Positions 34,637 through 43,835 of a stretch of DNA of 64,000 nt are shown here, piece after piece. The position numbers and the translations under genes were made by a program. The DNA comes from DAIMFL01 sp964372215 (GTDB taxonomy: Bacteria > Pseudomonadota > Alphaproteobacteria > Dongiales > Dongiaceae), in assembly GCA_964372215.1 (NCBI GenBank), contig CAYJQC010000010.1, forward strand, positions 85,151-149,150, read 5' to 3'. Position 1 is the stretch's first letter, and each line of letters starts with the position of its first letter. Under the pieces are notes generated by a model. That model saw only the letters and a program-made list of their open reading frames with translations, made no database searches and was not told where the DNA came from.

Positions 34637-35125
34637 ATGACGGTCGCCCTGCCCGGGCCATACCGACGGACGACCGACCTCGCCTTTCTCGAGACCTGCC
34701 ACCCCCGCATTGCCGAGATGTATCGCTACTGGGACAGCAAGAAGGCTGGCCGGCACTTTCCCTCGCGCGCCGACATCGACCCATCCGAGCTGAAGGGCTT
34801 CCTGCCCGGCATGAGCATCGTCGACGTCGTGCAGGGCGATCCGATCGCCTTCATCTATCGCCTGGTCGGCACCCGCGACGTCGAGGCGCGCGGCGGCGAC
34901 CCGACCGGCCGGCGGGTCGGCGAGGACTGGTTCGGCATCACCGCGGAGGAGGTGCTCACCAACTACCGCACCGTGGCCGAGCAGGGAACGGTGCTGCTCG
35001 ACACCGAATGCACCAACGTGCCGGAGCTGCGCGTGCGCGAAGCGGGATCGCTGTACCTGCCGCTGTCGGACGACGGCGAAACCGTTTCCAAGATTCTGAT
35101 TTATACGGAGTTCGTGCGCTACTGA
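34637..35125 (+). CDS. PAS_5-family protein
   Basis: About 162 aa. CHPRIAEMYRYWDSKKAG followed by FPSRADIDPSELKGFLPGM is the PAS_5 opening; FIYRLVGTRDVEARGGDPTGRRV and YLPLSDDGETVSKILIY finish the PAS fold. It is related to the two tandem PAS_5 genes near 52 kb. Function unknown in this Rhodospirillales-rich family. A pair of GTG codons 14 codons upstream is an alternative start, but that region borders the low-quality gap. It precedes a Sel1 gene by 26 bp. Confidence 0.78.
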   Translation: MTVALPGPYRRTTDLAFLETCHPRIAEMYRYWDSKKAGRHFPSRADIDPSELKGFLPGMSIVDVVQGDPIAFIYRLVGTRDVEARGGDPTGRRVGEDWFGITAEEVLTNYRTVAEQGTVLLDTECTNVPELRVREAGSLYLPLSDDGETVSKILIYTEFVRY

Positions 35126-35151
35126 CCGGGCGGGGCCCGGATGGAGGCCCG

Positions 35152-35730
35152 ATGCGCCTCTTGATCGCGGCGATCGTTCTGCTGGCCGCCGGGACCAGTG
35201 CGGCGGCGGGAGCAGAGCCTGCCGGGCTGAAGGAAGGGCTGGCGGCCTACCGGGCCGGCGATTTCGACCGGGCGGCGGCGGTGCTGATGGACGCGGCCGA
35301 GGCCGGCGAACCGGCGGCACAGTACAATCTTGGACGCCTCTACTTCGCCGGCCAGGGTGTCCCGCAGGACGCGGCGGCGGCGCTACACTGGTATCTGCGC
35401 GCGGCGGAGCAGGGCTACGCTGCCGCGCAGTATCAGGTCGGCGTCTGGCACGAGTCCGGCTGGGTGGTTCCGGTCGACGGCCGCCAAGCGGCGGAATGGT
35501 ATCGCCGAGCCGCACGCCAAGGCCATTCCGGCGCCATGATCAATCTCGGTTTTCTCTACGCCATGGGACGGCTGATCGAGCGCGACCGGGTCGAAGCCTA
35601 TATGTGGTTCGAACGGGTCGCGGCGACCGGCCTCTCGGCCGGCCGCAAGGCGCGGGACTGGCTCGTGTTCGTCATGCCGGAGGCCGAGTTCGCCGAGGCG
35701 CAGCGCCGGGCGCCCGACTGGCAGCCTTGA
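35152..35730 (+). CDS. Secreted Sel1-repeat protein
   Basis: 192 aa. Signal peptide MRLLIAAIVLLAAGTSAAAGA. Three to four Sel1 repeats: AQYNLGRLYFAGQGVPQDAA, AQYQVGVWHESGWVVPVDGR and AMINLGFLYAMGRLIERDR, in the usual 36-residue spacing. A ggagg site lies 6 bp before the ATG. It is likely a periplasmic protein-protein adaptor. Convergent with the antiporter gene. Confidence 0.85.
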   Translation: MRLLIAAIVLLAAGTSAAAGAEPAGLKEGLAAYRAGDFDRAAAVLMDAAEAGEPAAQYNLGRLYFAGQGVPQDAAAALHWYLRAAEQGYAAAQYQVGVWHESGWVVPVDGRQAAEWYRRAARQGHSGAMINLGFLYAMGRLIERDRVEAYMWFERVAATGLSAGRKARDWLVFVMPEAEFAEAQRRAPDWQP

Positions 35731-35770
35731 AACGGCCGGTTCCCGAGGCGGCGCGGCCGGGGCAGCGCCG

Positions 35771-37576
35771 TCACCGTCGCCGGACCGCGGCCCGCCACCA
35801 GCCTCGCAGCACCGGCAGCACAGCCGCCAGTCCGCGCCGCGGCAGCTGCTCGGGATCGAGTTCGATTCCGACCTTGACGATGCGTTCCTCCGCCATCGCC
35901 CGCACGATCAGATCGATCGTCCCGACATGGACCCGGTCACCTTCCACGGGCCGGCGGCCGATCCGCCGGCGCAGCAATTCTCCCAGCGTCAGCGCCAGCT
36001 CCGCGGGCTCGGCGGCGAGATCGTACAGGGCGACGACCGCCGGCACCGCGACCTCGCCGCCGACTTCGAACACGCCGAGCAGGTCCGCCGTCGATGCCGC
36101 GGCGGGGGTGCGCGCCGCGAACAGGCGATCGAGCGCGCTCGCCTGATCCGGCGGCGCGATCGCCAGCAGGTAGTCGCCCTCCTCGAGGCGATGGCCGTCC
36201 GCCGGCACCAGCCGCCGGTCGCCGCGGAAACTGGAAAGCAGCTCGCTTTGCGGCGGCAGCGCCAACCCGTCGAGCGGCCGGCCGATGGCGCGCGCGTCAG
36301 CCCCGATGGTGTAGCCGGTGACATTGCGGCCGATCGCCGGCGGCAGGTCGATCTCGGTGCGGGCCGGCGTCTCCGGCTCCGGCGGCAGATCGAGATCGAG
36401 CGTGCGCGCCGAAACCGCCACGGTCCAGCCCTGCAGCACCAGCGAGGCGAGCACGACCACGAAGGCGACGTCGAAGAAGACGCGCCCGCCGGGCAGGCCC
36501 GCCAGCACCGGAAGGGTCGCGAGGAAGATCGGCACCGCGCCGCGCAGCCCGACCCAGGAGACGAATGCCAGCTCCGCCGGCTTGAAGCGGAACGGCACCA
36601 GGCACAGCAGCACCGCGAGCGGCCGGCCGAGCAGCATCAGCACCGCGGCGATGGCGAGGGCCGGCTCGAGCGCCTGCAGCAGCCGCGCCGGCGTCACCAG
36701 CATCCCCAGCATCAGGAACATCACGATCTGCGCCAGCCAGGCCATGCCGTCGTGAAAGCGGCTGATGCCCTGTTTGGCGCGATGCGGCCGGTTGCCCAGG
36801 ATGAGGCCGGCCAGGTAGACCGCGAGAAAGCCGCTGGCGCCCAGCGTCTGGGCGCCGCCGAACAGGAACAGCGCGCCGGCCAGGACCAGAATCGGATAGA
36901 GCCCGGGCGCCACCGACAGCCGGTTGACCATGGCGGCGAGCGCATGACCGCCGGCGAAGCCGATCGCGCCGCCGCCCAGCATCTGGATCACGAAGTCGCG
37001 CGCCAGCAGCCAGCCATATGCCGTGTCTGGCGCGCCCGCGCCGCTGGCCAGCAGCTCGACACAGGCGATCGTGAGAAACACCGCCATCGGGTCGTTGATG
37101 CCCGACTCGATTTCGAGCGTGGCGCGCACGCGCCGCTGCAGCCCCATGCCGTTCAGGTGCAGCAGGAGAAACACCGCCGCCGCGTCGGTCGATGCCACGA
37201 CCGAGCCGACCAGCAGCGACTGCAGCCAGCCGAACCCGGCGAAAACATGGGCGGCGACCGCGGTGATCGCCGCGGTGACCACCACCCCGACGGTCGCCAG
37301 CAGCAGCGCCGGCCAGAGCGCGACGCGGAAGCTCGCATAGCGCGTGCGCAGGCCGCCGTCGAACAGGATCACGGCGAGCGAGACGCTGCCGATCAGATAG
37401 GCGGATCGGAAGTTGTCGAACTGGATTCCGCCGGGACCGTCCTCGCCGGCCAGCATGCCGAGGCCGAGGAACACCAGCAGCAAGGGCGCGCCGACGCGCG
37501 ACGACACCAGCCCGGCGACGATGCTGAGCAGAACCAGCGCGGCACCGACGAGGATCAGTTGGTTCCCGATCTCCAC
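35771..37576 (-). CDS. K+/H+ antiporter of the NhaP2/CvrA type (CPA1)
   Basis: 601 aa from a GTG with a ggaggg site upstream. Residues 1-400 carry about twelve membrane segments, with the CPA1 signatures VASTDAAAVF and ATLEIESGINDPMAV (transport-site Asp/Glu) and FVSWVGLRGAVPIFLAT. The cytoplasmic part holds a TrkA-C/RCK_C-like domain (TGYTIGADARAIGRPLDGLALP, EEGDYLLAIAPP) and a CorC/HlyC-like C-terminal domain (RRIGRRPVEGDRVHVGTIDLIV). It exports K+ in exchange for protons. Confidence 0.9.
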   Translation of the reverse strand: MEIGNQLILVGAALVLLSIVAGLVSSRVGAPLLLVFLGLGMLAGEDGPGGIQFDNFRSAYLIGSVSLAVILFDGGLRTRYASFRVALWPALLLATVGVVVTAAITAVAAHVFAGFGWLQSLLVGSVVASTDAAAVFLLLHLNGMGLQRRVRATLEIESGINDPMAVFLTIACVELLASGAGAPDTAYGWLLARDFVIQMLGGGAIGFAGGHALAAMVNRLSVAPGLYPILVLAGALFLFGGAQTLGASGFLAVYLAGLILGNRPHRAKQGISRFHDGMAWLAQIVMFLMLGMLVTPARLLQALEPALAIAAVLMLLGRPLAVLLCLVPFRFKPAELAFVSWVGLRGAVPIFLATLPVLAGLPGGRVFFDVAFVVVLASLVLQGWTVAVSARTLDLDLPPEPETPARTEIDLPPAIGRNVTGYTIGADARAIGRPLDGLALPPQSELLSSFRGDRRLVPADGHRLEEGDYLLAIAPPDQASALDRLFAARTPAAASTADLLGVFEVGGEVAVPAVVALYDLAAEPAELALTLGELLRRRIGRRPVEGDRVHVGTIDLIVRAMAEERIVKVGIELDPEQLPRRGLAAVLPVLRGWWRAAVRRR

Positions 37577-37703
37577 CGAGGGCCCTCCGCGACCTTCAAC
37601 GTGCGTCCAGGCATAGATGCCTCGGGCCGAACCGGGTCGCAAGGGGCAACCGACGCCGGGGCACGGTACGGCCACGCGCCATCGCCCGGTCGGGGCGCTG
37701 CGC

Positions 37704-39686
37704 TCAAGTGATGGGCCGACGGCGCAGGATCCACACCCCCACAGGCTCGTTGCGTCCGCGGATCGCCTGCGGCGCGACCGCCTCGAAGCCGGCCAGCAGA
37801 TCGCCGCCCCCGAGCGCGCGCACCGCCTCCGCCAGCGCTTCGGAGACGACCACGAGCGCCTGATGGCTGCGAGTCAGCGCCTCCAGGCGGCTCGCCAGGT
37901 TGACGGTGTCGCCGGCGGCGGTGAGCTGGTGCTGGGCGTCGCCGCCGAGCCGAGCGATCACCACGGGCCCGTAGTGGATGCCGACCCCGATATCCACCGG
38001 CGGCTGACCGGCGGCAGCCAGCTCGCGGTTCCAGATCTCGACCGCGGCCACCAGATCGCGCCCGCAGCCGAGCGCGGCGACGGCGTCCCGCGGTCCTGGA
38101 AGCGGCACCCCGAAGATCACCATGGCGCCGTCGCCGGCGAACTGCTCGAGCACGCCGCCGTGGCGCAGTACCACCTGCTCGACCCGGGCATGAAAGTCGC
38201 GCAGGAAACCGGCGGTGCCGGCCGGCCCGAGCCGCTCGCTGCGCGCGGTGAAACCGGCGATGTCGATGAACAGGATTGCCGCCGGCTGCTCGTCGCCGAC
38301 GAGCGCCGCGGATTTCCCCTCCGCGAGAAAGTCGGCGATCAGCGGCGAGTGATAGCGCGACAAGTTGCTGCGCTGCCACTCGGCCAGTCCGCGCAACCGG
38401 CGCTCGAACACCAGCCGGCCGACCGCGACCCAGGCGCCGTTGAGCAGCACGGCGAGGCTGGGGAAGGTGACGTTGAGCCAGAGCTGATGGCTGGCGAAGG
38501 CGTATTGCGCGACGACGCTCCAGCCGACCAGCAGGCCGAGCCCGGCCGCGACCGCCGCCACCGGCGCGGGCAGCTGGGCCAGCAGGAAGGCGGCAAGACC
38601 GAGCAGCAGAATGGCGGCGATGTCGATGCCCGCGGTCCGCGCGGAGCGGTCGAGCTGCTGTCCGGCGATCAGATTGGCGGTCGCCGCCGCCAGGGCCTCG
38701 ACCCCCGGCAGGCCGGTGCTGAACGGCGTCGCCAGCGTGTCGCCGGCGCCAAGCCCGGTCGCGCCGATGAGAACCGCGCGCCCGGCGAGCGCTTCCGGCG
38801 GCAGCCGGTCCTCCAGCAGATCGAGCAACGAGAAAGTCGGCATGGTGCCGGTCGGGCCGTAGTGGTTCAGCACCATCCGGAGCATCGGATCGGTCGCCAC
38901 CAGGCGGGGACCGAGCTCGACGCCCTCGCCCAGGCGCAGCACCATCTGCTCCGGCGCCAGCTCGAGAAATCGCGCCGCCAGCGCCAGCGGAAACGCCGGC
39001 AGATAGCTCTCGCCGACGGCGATGGCGAGCGCCAGACGGTGCAGCGTCGCCCCCTCGTCGACCGGCACGTTGACATGGCCGAGCCGCGCCACCTGCCGGA
39101 ACGGCGCCAGCGGCACCAGCGCCCCGGTGGCGCGCTGGATCGCGTCGGCGGAGATCCCGGCCGCCAGGCTCACGATCCGGAAGCCCGACCGCTCGATGGC
39201 CTCGCGCACTGCCGGGCTCAAGCGGTCGGCCGGGCCGAAGGTGAGCGCCGCGCCCAGCACCGGCCTGTCGATCCCGGCCAGGGCCGCGTGCAGCGCCCGA
39301 TCCCCCGGACCGGGAGTGAGCCCGTCGCTCGGCGGTTCGAGTTCCAGCAGCAGCAGGTCGAGCCCGATCGCCTTGGCGCCGGCAGCCTCGGTGCGCGCCA
39401 CCGCGTCGGCCAGCATGCGGCGCGGCAAGGGCCAGGTGTTGGCAGAGGCGATGGTGCGGTCGTCGATCGCCAGGATCGCGATCATGTCGGGCGGCGATAC
39501 CGGCCCCCGGATCTGGAAGCGCCAGTCCAGGGTCTGCCGTTCGATGGTGGCGAACGGCGGAACGTCGTGCAGCCGCAGGAAGTAGCCGGCGGCGACCAGC
39601 GCGCTGATCGCCACTGCGATGGCGGCATGGCGCCACCGAAGCTGGCGCTGCGCCGACGGACGCCGGGACCGCCGCAGGGCAGGCAT
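37704..39686 (-). CDS. CHASE2-domain adenylate/guanylate cyclase
   Basis: 660 aa. One N-terminal membrane helix, an extracytoplasmic CHASE2 domain (about 45-340, with ILAIDDRTIAS and GRAVLIGATGLGAGDTLATPF), three membrane helices (about 355-430), then a class III cyclase domain. Metal-binding Asp residues are in ILFIDIAGFTARSE and FAGDGAMVIFG; GDTVNLASRLEAL is the helix lining the nucleotide site. A TTG overlapping the FecR gene stop is an alternative start. It is coupled to a FecR-domain gene, a known pairing. Confidence 0.9.
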   Translation of the reverse strand: MPALRRSRRPSAQRQLRWRHAAIAVAISALVAAGYFLRLHDVPPFATIERQTLDWRFQIRGPVSPPDMIAILAIDDRTIASANTWPLPRRMLADAVARTEAAGAKAIGLDLLLLELEPPSDGLTPGPGDRALHAALAGIDRPVLGAALTFGPADRLSPAVREAIERSGFRIVSLAAGISADAIQRATGALVPLAPFRQVARLGHVNVPVDEGATLHRLALAIAVGESYLPAFPLALAARFLELAPEQMVLRLGEGVELGPRLVATDPMLRMVLNHYGPTGTMPTFSLLDLLEDRLPPEALAGRAVLIGATGLGAGDTLATPFSTGLPGVEALAAATANLIAGQQLDRSARTAGIDIAAILLLGLAAFLLAQLPAPVAAVAAGLGLLVGWSVVAQYAFASHQLWLNVTFPSLAVLLNGAWVAVGRLVFERRLRGLAEWQRSNLSRYHSPLIADFLAEGKSAALVGDEQPAAILFIDIAGFTARSERLGPAGTAGFLRDFHARVEQVVLRHGGVLEQFAGDGAMVIFGVPLPGPRDAVAALGCGRDLVAAVEIWNRELAAAGQPPVDIGVGIHYGPVVIARLGGDAQHQLTAAGDTVNLASRLEALTRSHQALVVVSEALAEAVRALGGGDLLAGFEAVAPQAIRGRNEPVGVWILRRRPIT

Positions 39687-39706
39687 GGCTTGCCCGCGGC
39701 GCGCCG

Positions 39707-40378
39707 TCAATTGATCGTCGTGCGCGCGAGGGCGCCGTCGATCCGCGCCTGGCCCCAGGCCTTCGGCGGGGTCGGCGCCATGCCGGACAGGACGTCGGTG
39801 CCCTCGCCGCCCGTCAGGGTCACCTCGCCGGCGCCGGCGCGGCTCGCCACGACGACCCGCCCGTCGACCACGAACACGCCGGTCTTGACCCGGCTGGCAT
39901 CGACGATCCAGTCGGTCGAGCGCACCGAGGCGACCGCCGTCGCGCTGCGCACCTCGAAGGATTGCCAGGGCGTACGGCCCGACAGGGTGATCCGCAGGAT
40001 GCCGGCGATCAGGTCGAGCAGGGCGCGGCCGGGGCCGGCCGGGGCCGGCTGGTAGTCGGCGAGCGATACCGTGCTGTCCGGTCCGACGACGATGGTCGAG
40101 CCGTCGACGGTGCGGATCTCCGCGCGCGCCTCGGGCCCGGTGACGACGCCATCGCCCGCGCGGATTTCGGTCCCCGCGATCGCGGCAAGGCGCTCGACGC
40201 CGCGCAACACCAGCACCTCGCCGACGACGCGGCCGATCTGACCAAGCGCGGCCGCCTCCGCGGCGGCGGCCGGCCGGGGGCCGAGGGCCAGGAGCAGCGC
40301 CGGCAGCATTGCCGCAGCGCCGAGCAGGCGGCGGCGCAGCGGGTCGATCCGCCGCGCGCCGGCATGCGAGTTCGTCAT
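39707..40378 (-). CDS. FecR-domain exported protein
   Basis: 223 aa. Tat-like signal (DPLRRRLLGAAAMLP) with cleavage after PAAAAE. The FecR fold is seen in GEVLVLRGVERLAAIAGTEI, GDGVVTGPEARAEIRTVDGSTIVVGPDS and TAVASVRSTDWIVD. It sits directly before the CHASE2-cyclase gene with essentially no gap. The pairing suggests that a periplasmic FecR protein senses or scaffolds for the cyclase. Confidence 0.85.
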   Translation of the reverse strand: MTNSHAGARRIDPLRRRLLGAAAMLPALLLALGPRPAAAAEAAALGQIGRVVGEVLVLRGVERLAAIAGTEIRAGDGVVTGPEARAEIRTVDGSTIVVGPDSTVSLADYQPAPAGPGRALLDLIAGILRITLSGRTPWQSFEVRSATAVASVRSTDWIVDASRVKTGVFVVDGRVVVASRAGAGEVTLTGGEGTDVLSGMAPTPPKAWGQARIDGALARTTIN

Positions 40379-40453
40379 TGTCGCCTCCGGCTGGTTCAGA
40401 GCCGGTCCGACTCTAGGGTGCCGGCATCTCCGTCACAACCGGCGCGCCTCGGC

Positions 40454-40951
40454 CTATGCGGCGTGCTTCCACATCTTCCGGCGGTGCAACTGCCCGCCGG
40501 CGGCGAGCCGCACCGTGATTCCGCCGGTCTCGCGATAGCCGAGCGCGGCGAAGGTGCCGGCCACCGAAGCCGCCACCGGCGCCAGGATGACGCCGTATCC
40601 GGCGGTCACCGCCGCGTCCTCGGCGATCTCCACCAGCCGGCTGCTGATCCCGCTTTCGCCATGGACGCTGTGGACGTAGACGCTGCGGATGAAGGCGACG
40701 TCGCCGAGCGTGTCCTGCGGCGCCCAGCCGGCACCGGCGACGATCTCACCGTCCGCCTCGGCGACGAAGTAGTGGCCGGCGGCAATCAGCCGGTCCAGAT
40801 CGAGTACCGGTTCTTCGAGCATCGCCTCGATCAGCGCGGCATCGTCGATGTCGGCATCGGTCAGCGCCTGGGATTCCAGCGCCAGAATCCGGGCGCGATC
40901 GCTCGGACGAGCGCGGCGAACATGGTAGATTGTCGAGTAGATCGCAGACAT
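40454..40951 (-). CDS. GNAT-family N-acetyltransferase
   Basis: 165 aa from an ATG with a perfect ggagg site 8 bp upstream. RRARPSDRARILALESQAL, GHYFVAEADGEIVAGAGW and FIRSVYVHSVHGESGISSRLVEIAE give strands 1-4 and the acetyl-CoA loop. The loop reads HGESGISS, a variant of the usual QxxGxG. The last part (FAALGYRETGGITVRL) matches the family. Substrate unknown. Divergent from the Crp/Fnr gene across 251 bp. Confidence 0.8.
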   Translation of the reverse strand: MSAIYSTIYHVRRARPSDRARILALESQALTDADIDDAALIEAMLEEPVLDLDRLIAAGHYFVAEADGEIVAGAGWAPQDTLGDVAFIRSVYVHSVHGESGISSRLVEIAEDAAVTAGYGVILAPVAASVAGTFAALGYRETGGITVRLAAGGQLHRRKMWKHAA

Positions 40952-41202
40952 TTTAACGGCCTCCGTAACTTGATGGACGTAGGGGTACGCCCGGGCCGCA
41001 GGGGCAACTATGAACGGGATCACAGCCGGCGAGGCACCCTGTGGTCGCGCGCACAGGCGATCCGACGGTGGCGCCGGAACGGGTGCGCGGCGGGCTTCCG
41101 ATCCGCCTCCCGGACAAGCCGAAAAGGCGCAAATAAGGCCATGAATTAACTAGATGATTCTCTGGGTGTGTGGCAGAAGTGCCGAGGATCGGGGGAGTTT
41201 CG

Positions 41203-41949
41203 ATGTCATCTGCGGAACGCGCGAAGCCGAACGTCGCCGCCGCGCTCGACGACGCCGAGAAAGCGCGGCTGCTGCGCCGCAGCTTCATCTTTCGCGACCT
41301 CGACGAGACCCTGCTCGGGCGGCTGGCGCGGCTGTCGCAGACCCGTCGGTTGGCAGCCGGCAACCTGCTGTTCCAGCAGGGCGAGGAAGGCGATGCGCTG
41401 TATGGCATCGCCGAGGGGCTGATCCGGATCTGGGTCAGCGGCGAGAACGGCAAGGAGCTGACCCTGCTGCTGCTCGAGCCCGGCGACGTGTTCGGCGAGA
41501 TCGCGCTGCTCGACGGGCTGCCGCGTTCCGCCTCCGCCGAGGCGATCGAGGACAGCCTGCTGGTGATGGTGCGGCGCGATGCGTTCCTGCCGCTGCTGGA
41601 GGCCGAGAGCGGCCTGGCCCGGCACGTCATCGAGCTGCTGTGCGAACGCGTGCGCCAGAGCACCGACCGCGCCAGCGAGTTCGCATTCCTGGGGCTGCCG
41701 GCCCGGCTGGCCCGCAAGCTGCAGTCGCTCGCCATCGCCCACGGCCATGACGAGGCCGACGGCAGCATCCGCATCGCCCTGAAGCTGTCCCAGAGCGAGC
41801 TGGCCCAGATGCTGGGAGTCACCCGGGAGGCGGTGAACAAGCAGCTCAAGACCTGGACCACCCAGGGCCTGGTGCGCCACACCCACGGCCAGATCTCGAT
41901 CATCGACCGCAAGCGCCTGGCGGCGCTGGCGGAAGCCGCCGAGGACTGA
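41203..41949 (+). CDS. Crp/Fnr-family transcription regulator
   Basis: 248 aa from an ATG with a gggggag site; a GTG 11 codons upstream is less likely. The cNMP-binding domain has GNLLFQQGEEGDALYGIAEG and EPGDVFGEIALLDGLPRSASAEA, where GEIALL and RSASA match the phosphate-binding cassette, so a cyclic nucleotide ligand is plausible. There are no N-terminal Cys for an Fe-S cluster. The HTH is LSQSELAQMLGVTREAVNKQLKTW. With a class III cyclase gene 1.5 kb away, a cAMP link is possible but unproven. Confidence 0.9.
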   Translation: MSSAERAKPNVAAALDDAEKARLLRRSFIFRDLDETLLGRLARLSQTRRLAAGNLLFQQGEEGDALYGIAEGLIRIWVSGENGKELTLLLLEPGDVFGEIALLDGLPRSASAEAIEDSLLVMVRRDAFLPLLEAESGLARHVIELLCERVRQSTDRASEFAFLGLPARLARKLQSLAIAHGHDEADGSIRIALKLSQSELAQMLGVTREAVNKQLKTWTTQGLVRHTHGQISIIDRKRLAALAEAAED

Positions 41950-41965
41950 CGCCCGCGGCCGCGGA

Positions 41966-42586
41966 TCAGCCGATCCGGATGTCGTACTCCGCCCACAGCC
42001 TTCCGCAGACCGGGTCGGCGCGCACCCGCTCGACCAGCCCGCCGATCGCCGGCAGCGTCGTCGCCTCGGCCCACCAGCCGGCCAGCATGGCGGCGTAAAT
42101 GTCGAGCGCGCTCATGCGCGTCCCCGACATCCACTTCCGGCCGCCCTGGGCGGCCGCGTAGATCGCCCACAGCCGGGCCTTGTCGGCCTGGGCCTGCGCC
42201 CGCACCCCGGCGGCGCCGGCGGGATCGACGGTGTAGCGTTCGGGATAGGCGTCGCGCAGCACCGCCGGATAGACATTGGCGGCCAGGAACAGCAGCCAGC
42301 GCTGGAACCCGGCGCGGCCGGCCGCGCCCGGCGCCGGCGCCAGCCCGGCTGCCGGAAACGCCTCGGTCAGGTGCAGCAGCATGGCCGCCGATTCCGTCAT
42401 GACAGTGCCGTCGGGCAGCACCAGGGTCGGGATCTGCGCCAGCGGGTTGAGCGCGAGATAGGCGTCGGTCCGGGTCTCGCCCTTTCGGCTGTCGACATGG
42501 ACGCGCTCGAACCTCGCACCGGCCAGCTCGAGCACCGCGTTGGGCGCGTATGAGCCGCTGTCGTAGCGCCAGTAGAGCTTGTACAT
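41966..42586 (-). CDS. Glutathione S-transferase-family protein
   Basis: 206 aa. Thioredoxin-like N-domain starting MYKLYWRYDSGSYAPNAVLEL, cis-Pro motif NPLAQIPTLVLPDG and TESAAMLLHLTEAFP, then an all-helical C-domain with MSALDIYAAMLAGWW. A gaaggagg ribosome site precedes the ATG. The active residue is probably Ser or Tyr in the SGSYAP segment. It is 34 bp downstream of the EamA gene. Confidence 0.87.
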   Translation of the reverse strand: MYKLYWRYDSGSYAPNAVLELAGARFERVHVDSRKGETRTDAYLALNPLAQIPTLVLPDGTVMTESAAMLLHLTEAFPAAGLAPAPGAAGRAGFQRWLLFLAANVYPAVLRDAYPERYTVDPAGAAGVRAQAQADKARLWAIYAAAQGGRKWMSGTRMSALDIYAAMLAGWWAEATTLPAIGGLVERVRADPVCGRLWAEYDIRIG

Positions 42587-42620
42587 CGTCCCCTCCTTCG
42601 GTCCGGTCAAACGATCCGCG

Positions 42621-43535
42621 TCAGCCGCCCTGCCCCGCCGGCGCCGGCGCCGCCAGCGCCGGCTTGCGCAGCGACAGCCAGGTGGCGGCGAGCAGCACGC
42701 CCATGCCGGCGAGTTCCGGCGGGCCGAAGCGCTCGCCCAGCACCGCCGCGCCGCTGATGGCGGCGACGATCGGCGTGACGAAGGCATACATGCCGGCGCG
42801 CGCCGCGCCCCAGTCGTGCAGCAGGCGCAGATAGGTGGTGAACCCGACCAGCGAGCCGAACAGCGTGAGATAGGCCCAGGCGGCGAACACCCCGGGCCGC
42901 AGGTAGATCACGAGCGTCGCCGCCGACACCGGCTCGAACGCCAGCGCCAGCACGATCAGCAGCCCGCCGCCGACGAAGGTGGTCAGCCCGGCGACCTGCA
43001 GCGCCGAATGGCGCCGCATCAGCGGGCGGCCGATCACCGAGCCCCAGCAATAGCCGACGGTGCCGGCGATGATGGCGACGAGGCCCATGACCTCGGCGTC
43101 GAGCCCGTCGCCCAGCTTGGGGCCGAACAGCAAGCCGAGGCCGACGAAGCCGAGCAGGATCGCCGCCGCCTGTCGGCCGCTCCAGCGCTCCGAGCCGTGC
43201 AGCAGCCCGATGGCGAACAGCCCGACCGGGGTCAGCGCCAAGTTCAGGATGGCGGCGAGACCCGACGGCACGCTGCGCACGCCCCAGAAGAGAAAGCCGT
43301 AGGTGACGGCGGTGAGCAACACGGCGGTGACCAGCATGCGCAGCCGGTCGCCCCGGGCCGGCAGCACCGGGCGCCCGCTGAGGCCGAGCCAGAGCAGCAG
43401 CGCCGCGCCGGCGACCACGAAGCGCGAGCCGGCGAAGAACATCGGCGGCAGCGCGGAGACGCCGGTCTTGATGGCGATCCAGGTGAGGCCCCAGATCAGG
43501 CACATCAGGGCGAACAGCAGATGCTGGCGGGTCAT
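42621..43535 (-). CDS. EamA-family (DMT superfamily) exporter
   Basis: 304 aa with ten hydrophobic segments in two EamA halves. The first opens with LLFALMCLIWGLTWIAIKTG, and GFLFWGVRSVPSGLAAILNLALTPV is a typical end of the first half. The second half carries YLTLFGSLVGFTTYLRLLHDWGA and VFVTPIVAAISGA-like sequence. It likely exports a small metabolite. It has its own promoter candidate between the gene and the tRNA upstream. Confidence 0.88.
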   Translation of the reverse strand: MTRQHLLFALMCLIWGLTWIAIKTGVSALPPMFFAGSRFVVAGAALLLWLGLSGRPVLPARGDRLRMLVTAVLLTAVTYGFLFWGVRSVPSGLAAILNLALTPVGLFAIGLLHGSERWSGRQAAAILLGFVGLGLLFGPKLGDGLDAEVMGLVAIIAGTVGYCWGSVIGRPLMRRHSALQVAGLTTFVGGGLLIVLALAFEPVSAATLVIYLRPGVFAAWAYLTLFGSLVGFTTYLRLLHDWGAARAGMYAFVTPIVAAISGAAVLGERFGPPELAGMGVLLAATWLSLRKPALAAPAPAGQGG

Positions 43536-43573
43536 GCCATCACCGGTAAAACCTATTTTGGAGGTTATAGGGC

Positions 43574-43603
43574 ATCATAGACTCCCGGCCGCCGGCGCGG
43601 CAA
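43574..43603 (-). promoter_or_regulatory. Candidate promoter of the EamA-GST pair
   Basis: On the minus strand TTGCCG and TATGAT are 18 bp apart, with the -10 box 38 bp before the EamA start. A short inverted repeat (AACCT/AGGTT) follows in the leader. Confidence 0.45.
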
Positions 43604-43644
43604 GCCGAGCAATCCCTCGCGCGGGGCAATGTCGGGAGACGTCT

Positions 43645-43731
43645 TGGTGCGGCCGGCGGGACTCGAACCCGCACCTTCTTGCGAAGAGCAGATTTTAAGT
43701 CTGCTGCGTCTGCCAGTTTCGCCACGGCCGC
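43645..43731 (-). tRNA. tRNA-Leu (anticodon TAA)
   Basis: 87 nt including an encoded CCA. The acceptor stem is GCGGCCG with CGGCCGC and discriminator A. The D arm holds GCGAAACTGGCAGACGC, the anticodon loop ACTTAAAATC gives TAA, a long variable arm CTTCGCAAGAAG marks a class II (Leu) tRNA, and the T arm is GTGCGGGTTCGAGTCCCGC. Confidence 0.96.
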
Positions 43732-43740
43732 GTCGGCTGC

Positions 43741-43769
43741 ACGGTAGCCGCCGGGCCCCGGGCCCGCAA
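43741..43769 (-). promoter_or_regulatory. Candidate promoter of tRNA-Leu
   Basis: On the minus strand TTGCGG and TACCGT are 17 bp apart, with the -10 box ending 9 nt before the mature tRNA 5' end. Confidence 0.4.
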
Positions 43770-43835
43770 CCGAACCAAGCGGCATTCCACGGGCGGCCTG
43801 CCCCGGCGACCGGCCGGCGGTCTAGACTGGCGCCG

